From CAVRCA01 sp965218045 (lineage in GTDB: Bacteria; Pseudomonadota; Alphaproteobacteria; Acetobacterales; Acetobacteraceae), in the NCBI GenBank assembly GCA_965218045.1, contig CBDCJX010000009.1, forward strand, positions 714,929 through 778,928: 64,000 nucleotides of DNA, written 5' to 3'. Position 1 is the first letter of the stretch, and each line of letters starts with the position of its first letter. The position numbers were made by a program, and so were the translations under genes. Under the pieces are notes generated by a model, which ran no database searches, was not told the origin of the DNA, and saw only the letters and a program-made list of their open reading frames with translations. Shown piece after piece: positions 59,272-64,000 of this stretch.

Positions 59272-60252
59272 CTACTCGCGATCCACTGGGGAGCGCGGCG
59301 CGTCGCCCGACAGCACGCGACGGCAATTGGCGAGCGCGTTGCGCAGCCCGGCTTCCCTGGCTTCGGAAACCGAGGCGGAGTTGTGCGGCGAGCCGATGAC
59401 GTTCGGCAGGTCGAGGAACGGGTGGTCCATGCGGAACGTGCCATGTCGCACCGGCTCGACCCACCAGGCATCAATGCACGCCGTGAACGCCGGGTGGGCG
59501 ACGAGATGGTCGTACAACGCCGCCTCGTCGACGATTTCGCCGCGCGCAAGATTGACCAGGATGGCGTCCGGCTTCAAACGCGCCAATTCGGCCGCGCCGA
59601 TCAGGCCACGCGTCGCGCGGGTGAGCGGCAAGCTGATGACGAGCACATCCGCCGACGCGAGCAGGTCGTCGAGCTCGGCGTCGGTGCCGATCCAGTCGGT
59701 CGGCTCGTCGCTGGCGCCGCGCCGGTTGATCGCGTGGATGCGCATCCCGACCGCCCGCATCAGCCGCGCGGTCGCGACGCCGATCCCGCCGAAGCCGAGA
59801 ATCCCGCAGTTACGGCCGGCCAGCATCCGATTGCGCACGTTCTGGTTGAACTCGCCGCGTCTGAGCGCTTCCTGCTCGGTGGCGAGCCGCTTGGCCGCGG
59901 CGAGGGTCATCGCCAGCGCGTGCTCGGCCATCGGCGCGGCATAGGCGCCGCCGTTGCTGGCAATCGGCACCGCGCGCGGTAGCGCGTCAAGCCGGATGAA
60001 ATCGACGCCCGCCGACATGAACTGGATCAGTCGGGCGCCCGCGAGCAGCGCGGCCTCGCCGGGGCGTAGCTCCTTGTCAGTGTTGCGCGCGAGCAGGATC
60101 GCGGCGCGGGAGAGCACCGCCCGACGCGCGTCGGCGTCCCCCGCGACGTCCGGCAAATAGGCGATCTCGGCCTGTCGCGAAATCGTCTCGGCAACAAAGG
60201 CGCGGCCGCGTTCACCGGGGTCGAAGCTGGCGAGAAGAAGCGGTAAACCCAT
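59272..60252 (-). CDS. D-2-hydroxyacid dehydrogenase
   Basis: A 326-residue NAD-dependent D-isomer-specific 2-hydroxyacid dehydrogenase. Signs are SNGGAYAAPMAEHALAMTLA, the NAD-binding CGILGFGGIGVATARLM, ISLPLTRATRGLIGAAELA, the catalytic Arg in VNLARGEIVDEAAL, and the His in VIGSPHNSASVS. The usual Glu-x-x-P region reads DAWWVEP. It interconverts a 2-hydroxy acid and 2-keto acid. It is convergent with the SDR upstream (gap 10 bases) and divergent from the CocE-type gene. Confidence 0.9.
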   Translation of the reverse strand: MGLPLLLASFDPGERGRAFVAETISRQAEIAYLPDVAGDADARRAVLSRAAILLARNTDKELRPGEAALLAGARLIQFMSAGVDFIRLDALPRAVPIASNGGAYAAPMAEHALAMTLAAAKRLATEQEALRRGEFNQNVRNRMLAGRNCGILGFGGIGVATARLMRAVGMRIHAINRRGASDEPTDWIGTDAELDDLLASADVLVISLPLTRATRGLIGAAELARLKPDAILVNLARGEIVDEAALYDHLVAHPAFTACIDAWWVEPVRHGTFRMDHPFLDLPNVIGSPHNSASVSEAREAGLRNALANCRRVLSGDAPRSPVDRE

Positions 60253-60303
60253 CTCGTTATTCTCCTTTCACGCGTTCCAACCCAACCAAGCCGGAGCACG
60301 CCG

Positions 60304-62253
60304 TTGATCGTCACCGAGTTCCCGCGCCCGGTGCGCGAGATCGAGCATACCTTGATCCCGCTTGCCGACGGCACCCGCCTCGCCGCGCGCATCTGGTTGC
60401 CGGAGGACGCCGAGCGAAACCCGGTGCCCGCCATCCTTGAATACCTGCCGTATCGCAAGCGCGACGGCACCTACGAGCGGGATGCCCTTACCCACCCCTA
60501 CTTCGCCGGTCACGGCTACGCGGCGGTGCGGGTCGACCTGCGCGGCAGCGGCGAGTCGGACGGACTTTTGTCCGACGAATACGCGCCGCAGGAACAGGCC
60601 GACGCCGTCGAGGTGATCGCCTGGCTCGCCGCACAGCCCTGGTGCAGCGGCGCCGTCGGCATGATGGGCATCTCCTGGGGCGGATTCAACGGGCTCCAGG
60701 TGGCAGCGCTGCGACCGCCCGCGTTGAAGGCGATCATCACGATCTGCTCGACCGACGATCGCTATCGCGACGACGTGCATTTCATGGGCGGCGCGTTGCT
60801 CGACGGCAAGTTCGGCTGGGCCGGGTTCTTCTTCGGCGCGATGTGCCATCCGCCCGATCCGGCCCTGGTCGGCGAGCGCTGGCGGACGATGTGGCAGCAA
60901 CGGCTCGACAACGTGCCGCTGTTCCTCGAACGCTGGCTGCGCCACCAGCGGCGCGACGAGTACTGGAAGCACGGCTCGGTGTGCGAGGATTATTCCACCA
61001 TCGCCTGCCCGGTGTTCGCGGTGGGCGGCTGGACCGACGGCTACACCAACGCGATCCCACGTCTGCTTGAGCATCTCAGCGTGCCGCGAAAAGGGCTGAT
61101 CGGGCCGTGGGCGCATGCGTATCCGCATTTCGCGTTGCCCGGCCCGCAGATCGGCTTCCTGCAAGAGGCGCTGCGCTGGTGGGATCACTGGCTCAAGGAT
61201 ATCCCCACCGGCGTGATGGACGAGCCGATGCTGCGTGCCTGGATGATGGACAGCGTCCAGCCAGCACGCTTTCACGAAACGCGCCCGGGCCGCTGGATCG
61301 CCGAGCGCGCGTGGCCGCCCCTCGGCGGCTTGGAGCGACGGTTGTGCTTCGCCGACGCGGGCTTGATCGAGATGGGTTTGCTTGAAGCGGCGGCCGATCT
61401 CACACCGCGCGCGATCCGCTCGCCGCTCACCGTCGGTCAGGACGCGGGCAGTTGGTGCCCGTTCGGACGCGGACCGGACGACGCCGGCGACCAGCGTGAC
61501 GACGATGCGCGCTCGGTTACGTTTGACACCGCACCACTGGCCGAGCGTGTCGAGATTCTTGGCGCGCCGGTGGTAACGCTCGATATCAGTTGCGACCGCC
61601 CGCTGGCCAATTTGGCGGTTCGCCTGTGCAACGTGCATCCCGAAGGCGCGTCGTTGCGGGTCAGCTTCGGTATCCTCAATCTGACGCATCGCGACGGGCA
61701 CGAGACGCCGATGCCGCTGGAGCCGGGACAACGCTGTCGGGTGCGCATCCAGCTCAACGATGTCGGCTTTGGGTTCCCGCCAGGCCATCGCATCCGGATC
61801 GCGTTATCCACTGCGTATTTCCCGATGATCTGGCCGGCGCCCGAGATGGCCACGGTGACGTTGCACGGCGGCGAGCTCAGCCTGCCGGTCCGCCCGGCGC
61901 AGCCCGCCGACGCGCTGCTGCCGGCGTTCGAGGAGCCGCAGACCGCGGTGCCGGAACCGCGCAGCACGGTGCGACCCGGCGTGGTGCGGATCGACCGGCT
62001 CGGCATCGAGCTCGGCAACGCGACCAAGTTCGATTTTCACATCGACGAGGATGACCCGCTGAGCGCCACCGCGGAGATGCGGCAGACGCTCACCGTCGCG
62101 CGCGACAACTGGCGGACCCGAGTCGAGACGTCGACCTCGATGTCGACGACGCGCGAGGCGTTCGTGGTGCGCGCCACGATGCGAGCGTGGGACGGCGAGG
62201 CGGAAGCGTGCAGCCGCAATTGGGACTACACGATTCCGCGCGACCTGGTGTAA
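60304..62253 (+). CDS. CocE/NonD family hydrolase (X-Pro dipeptidyl-peptidase fold)
   Basis: A 649-residue hydrolase. The catalytic alpha/beta domain has the nucleophile in GMMGISWGGFNGLQVAAL (Ser near residue 122), the acid region in VGGWTDGYTNAIP and the His in GPWAHAYPHF. A C-terminal jelly-roll domain (from about residue 380, MTLDISCDRPLANLAVRLC region) is typical of CocE/NonD esterases and acylases. It cleaves an ester or amide of an unknown substrate. The apparent start is a TTG at 60304, with family sequence starting right after it. Confidence 0.9.
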   Translation: MIVTEFPRPVREIEHTLIPLADGTRLAARIWLPEDAERNPVPAILEYLPYRKRDGTYERDALTHPYFAGHGYAAVRVDLRGSGESDGLLSDEYAPQEQADAVEVIAWLAAQPWCSGAVGMMGISWGGFNGLQVAALRPPALKAIITICSTDDRYRDDVHFMGGALLDGKFGWAGFFFGAMCHPPDPALVGERWRTMWQQRLDNVPLFLERWLRHQRRDEYWKHGSVCEDYSTIACPVFAVGGWTDGYTNAIPRLLEHLSVPRKGLIGPWAHAYPHFALPGPQIGFLQEALRWWDHWLKDIPTGVMDEPMLRAWMMDSVQPARFHETRPGRWIAERAWPPLGGLERRLCFADAGLIEMGLLEAAADLTPRAIRSPLTVGQDAGSWCPFGRGPDDAGDQRDDDARSVTFDTAPLAERVEILGAPVVTLDISCDRPLANLAVRLCNVHPEGASLRVSFGILNLTHRDGHETPMPLEPGQRCRVRIQLNDVGFGFPPGHRIRIALSTAYFPMIWPAPEMATVTLHGGELSLPVRPAQPADALLPAFEEPQTAVPEPRSTVRPGVVRIDRLGIELGNATKFDFHIDEDDPLSATAEMRQTLTVARDNWRTRVETSTSMSTTREAFVVRATMRAWDGEAEACSRNWDYTIPRDLV

Positions 62254-62256
62254 CCG

Positions 62257-63168
62257 CTACTTGATCTTGCCGAGCTCGCGGAGCTGGCGCTCGATGTTGC
62301 CCATCAGCCCGACCGAAGGGGTGGCGGTGTCGAGGTCGGTGATGCGCTCGAAATTCTCCTGCACCATCTCGATCGTCACCGGCTTGTCCGGGTCGAACGC
62401 GACACCCTCGGTCATGAAGTACTGTACCCGGGCATACGTGCCCGCCGTGGCGGCGATGATTTCGCCCGAAACCTTGCACTCCTCGCTCGCCAGATAGGCG
62501 ACAGCGGGTGAAACCAGCTCGGGGCGCATGTATTCGGCGACGCCGGGCGGCAGCAGGTTCTCGGTCATCCGCGTCTTGGCCGAGGGCGAGATCGCGTTGA
62601 GCATGATGTTGTACTTCGCGCCCTCGAAGCGCAGGCAGTTAATGAAGCCGTTGAGCGCCATCTTCGCCGCGCCGTAGTTCGACTGGCCAAAATTGCCGAC
62701 CGTGCCCGAACCCGAGGTGGTTACCACGATGCGGCCGTATTTGCGCTCGCGAAAGATCGGCCAGGCGGCCTTCGTCGGGTAGACGGTGCCCATCAGGTGC
62801 ACCTTCATCACCGCCTCGAAATCCTCGATCTCCATGTTGACGAACGCCTTGTCGCGCAGGATGCCGGCGTTGGCGACCAGGATGTCGAGCCGGCCCCAGG
62901 TGTCCATCGCGGTCTGCACGATGCCGTTGGCGGCCGTTTCGTCGGCGACCGAGCCGTAGCTCGCCACCGCCTCGCCGCCGGCTGCCTTGATCTCGGCGAC
63001 CACGGCGTCGGCCGCCGAGTTGTTGCCGCCGCGCCCGTCCACCGCGCCGCCCGGATCGTTCACCACCACTTTCGCACCTCGGCTGGCCAGCAGCTTGGCG
63101 TGCTCGCGGCCGAGGCCGGCGCCGGCGCCGGTGACGATGGCAACGCGGTCGTCGTAGCGAATGGTCAT
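62257..63168 (-). CDS. SDR family protein, (3R)-hydroxyacyl-CoA dehydrogenase-like
   Basis: A 303-residue SDR related to the N-terminal domain of multifunctional beta-oxidation enzyme 2 (HSD17B4). Signs are AIVTGAGAGLGREHAKLLAS, VVVNDPGGAVDGRGGNNSAA, the catalytic TTSGSGTVGNFGQSNYGAAK (Tyr-x3-Lys) and a long C-terminal tail. This VNDxGG..DG pattern marks the hydroxyacyl-CoA group, so it may act on an acyl-CoA. The ATG at 63168 is chosen by the Rossmann start; the longer frame upstream is rich in Pro/Ser. It is convergent with the CocE gene. Confidence 0.88.
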   Translation of the reverse strand: MTIRYDDRVAIVTGAGAGLGREHAKLLASRGAKVVVNDPGGAVDGRGGNNSAADAVVAEIKAAGGEAVASYGSVADETAANGIVQTAMDTWGRLDILVANAGILRDKAFVNMEIEDFEAVMKVHLMGTVYPTKAAWPIFRERKYGRIVVTTSGSGTVGNFGQSNYGAAKMALNGFINCLRFEGAKYNIMLNAISPSAKTRMTENLLPPGVAEYMRPELVSPAVAYLASEECKVSGEIIAATAGTYARVQYFMTEGVAFDPDKPVTIEMVQENFERITDLDTATPSVGLMGNIERQLRELGKIK

Positions 63169-63308
63169 TGTTTCCAGTCCCTTGTTGAGCTTGGCAGAAT
63201 GGGCAGGGATACGCGAAAGGGACGGGGCAGACCAGCCCGGCGCCGGCGGGCTGGCGGCCACCCCGCCGGACCGGTAGAATGGTGCCCAGAAAACCGAGGA
63301 AACCCGGC

Positions 63309-64000
63309 ATGAACAGCTTGAACAGCGGCATCTTCCTGGCGCCGTTCCACGCGCTCAACGAGAACCCGACCTTGGCGATGCAGCGCGACATGGAGCTGCT
63401 GGAGCATCTCGACCGGCTGAACTACACCGAAGCCTGGATCGGCGAGCACCATTCGAGCGGCTTCGAGATCATCGCCTCGCCGGAGATGTTCATTGCCGCC
63501 GCGGCCGAGCGCACCCGTCACATCCGGCTCGGCACCGGCGTGGTGTCGTTGCCATACCACAACCCGTTCATCCTCGCCGACCGCATGGTGCAGCTCGATC
63601 ACATGACGCGCGGGCGCGCCATGTTCGGCGTCGGGCCCGGCGCGCTGGTGCAGGACGCCTACCGCATCGGCATCGAGGCGCGCGAGCAGCGGCCGCGGAT
63701 GAACCAGGCGCTCGACGCCATCGTCAAGCTGCTGCACGGCGAGACGGTCAACGAGAAGACCGACTGGTATGAGCTGCGCGACGCGCGGCTGCAACTGCCC
63801 TGCTATACTCAGCCGGTGATGGAGATGGCGGTCGCCGCGTCGCGCTCGCCGGCCGGCGCGCTGGCGGCGGGACGGCACGGCATCGGCATGTTGTCGATCG
63901 GCGGCACCAGCCCCGACGCGATGAAGCACCACGCCAACAACTGGGGCATCTACGAGGAACAGGCGCGCGAGCACGGCAAGGTTGCCGATCGGCGCAACTG
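63309..64000 (+). CDS. LLM-class flavin monooxygenase, 3' end outside window
   Basis: The frame opens with ATG at 63309 and runs to the end of the window without a stop. It encodes the N-terminal 230 residues of a luciferase-like flavin monooxygenase: SGIFLAPFHALNENPTLAMQ, EAWIGEHHSSGFEIIASPEM, TGVVSLPYHNPFILADRMVQ, LDHMTRGRAMFGVGPGAL and the late GGTSPDAMKHHANNWGIYEE. This is the limonene-1,2-monooxygenase-like subgroup, which uses reduced FMN and oxygen. The substrate is not known. It is divergent from the SDR gene across 140 bases. Confidence 0.9.
   Translation, partial: MNSLNSGIFLAPFHALNENPTLAMQRDMELLEHLDRLNYTEAWIGEHHSSGFEIIASPEMFIAAAAERTRHIRLGTGVVSLPYHNPFILADRMVQLDHMTRGRAMFGVGPGALVQDAYRIGIEAREQRPRMNQALDAIVKLLHGETVNEKTDWYELRDARLQLPCYTQPVMEMAVAASRSPAGALAAGRHGIGMLSIGGTSPDAMKHHANNWGIYEEQAREHGKVADRRN

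Noticed and set aside
1..64000. CRISPR arrays, tRNA, rRNA, transposase or phage genes
   Set aside because: No regularly spaced repeats, no tRNA-like cloverleaf that I could fold by eye, and no recognisable recombinase or structural phage protein was found. tRNA absence cannot be fully assured without a search program.

Overview
The window is G+C-rich bacterial chromosome with tight gene packing, many ATGA/GTGA overlaps and frequent GTG/TTG starts. Gene content and order point to an alphaproteobacterium, and by resemblance to the acetic-acid-bacteria/Acetobacteraceae side of that class. Supporting signs are the small SRP RNA directly before dnaX-ybaB-recR, a membrane-anchored CycM-type cytochrome c, KDO synthesis (kdsB), the LigD-Ku end-joining pair and the yejABEF peptide importer. 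The taxonomic placement is inference from gene content, not a search result.

Layout. 0-4.8 kb: end of a glycosyltransferase gene, an AsmA-family protein, a RgpF-type polysaccharide protein with an unusual start, and hemC. 4.9-11.7 kb: a minus-strand operon yejA-yejB-yejE-yejF followed by a two-TM K+ channel/RCK protein. 11.8-12.8 kb: an unknown gene with a close paralogue at 48.8-49.5 kb; this copy carries a palindromic repeat inside its reading frame. 12.8-22.5 kb: housekeeping genes (hisN, cycM, kdsB, pheA, DUF488, a lipoprotein, nudC, SRP RNA, dnaX, ybaB, recR) and a flavin amine oxidase. 22.5-23.8 kb: a methyltransferase remnant, a palindromic repeat and an LLM oxidoreductase.

23.9-32.3 kb is a copper/redox island: cytochrome c, a truncated multicopper oxidase, intact copA and copB on the plus strand; then on the minus strand a methyltransferase, a ScsB/DsbD-like disulfide reductase, a small Cys-containing membrane protein, a DUF411 protein and the last cupredoxin domain of another multicopper oxidase fused in frame to DUF411. 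The island mixes intact and decaying genes.

32.7-39.6 kb is a compact minus-strand operon for acyl-CoA metabolism (NDP-forming acyl-CoA ligase, two-subunit CoA transferase, two acyl-CoA dehydrogenases, enoyl-CoA hydratase) with a small coiled-coil membrane protein in the middle. 39.7-46.3 kb: a lytic transglycosylase/SPOR lipoprotein, a polysaccharide ABC exporter (permease and ATPase), and ligD-ku. 46.5-49.5 kb: two small secreted or lipoproteins of unknown role, an enolase-superfamily enzyme and the second unknown paralogue. 49.6-64 kb: pepN, then genes on alternating strands that look like small-molecule catabolism: TenA-like protein, alpha/beta hydrolase, aldo/keto reductase, epimerase, FAD dehydrogenase, MBL-fold hydrolase, two SDRs, a 2-hydroxyacid dehydrogenase, a CocE-type hydrolase and a flavin monooxygenase cut by the window end.

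No tRNA, rRNA, CRISPR array, transposase or prophage gene was recognised. The most unusual material is the unknown paralogue pair with its associated palindromic repeats, and the partly broken copper island.
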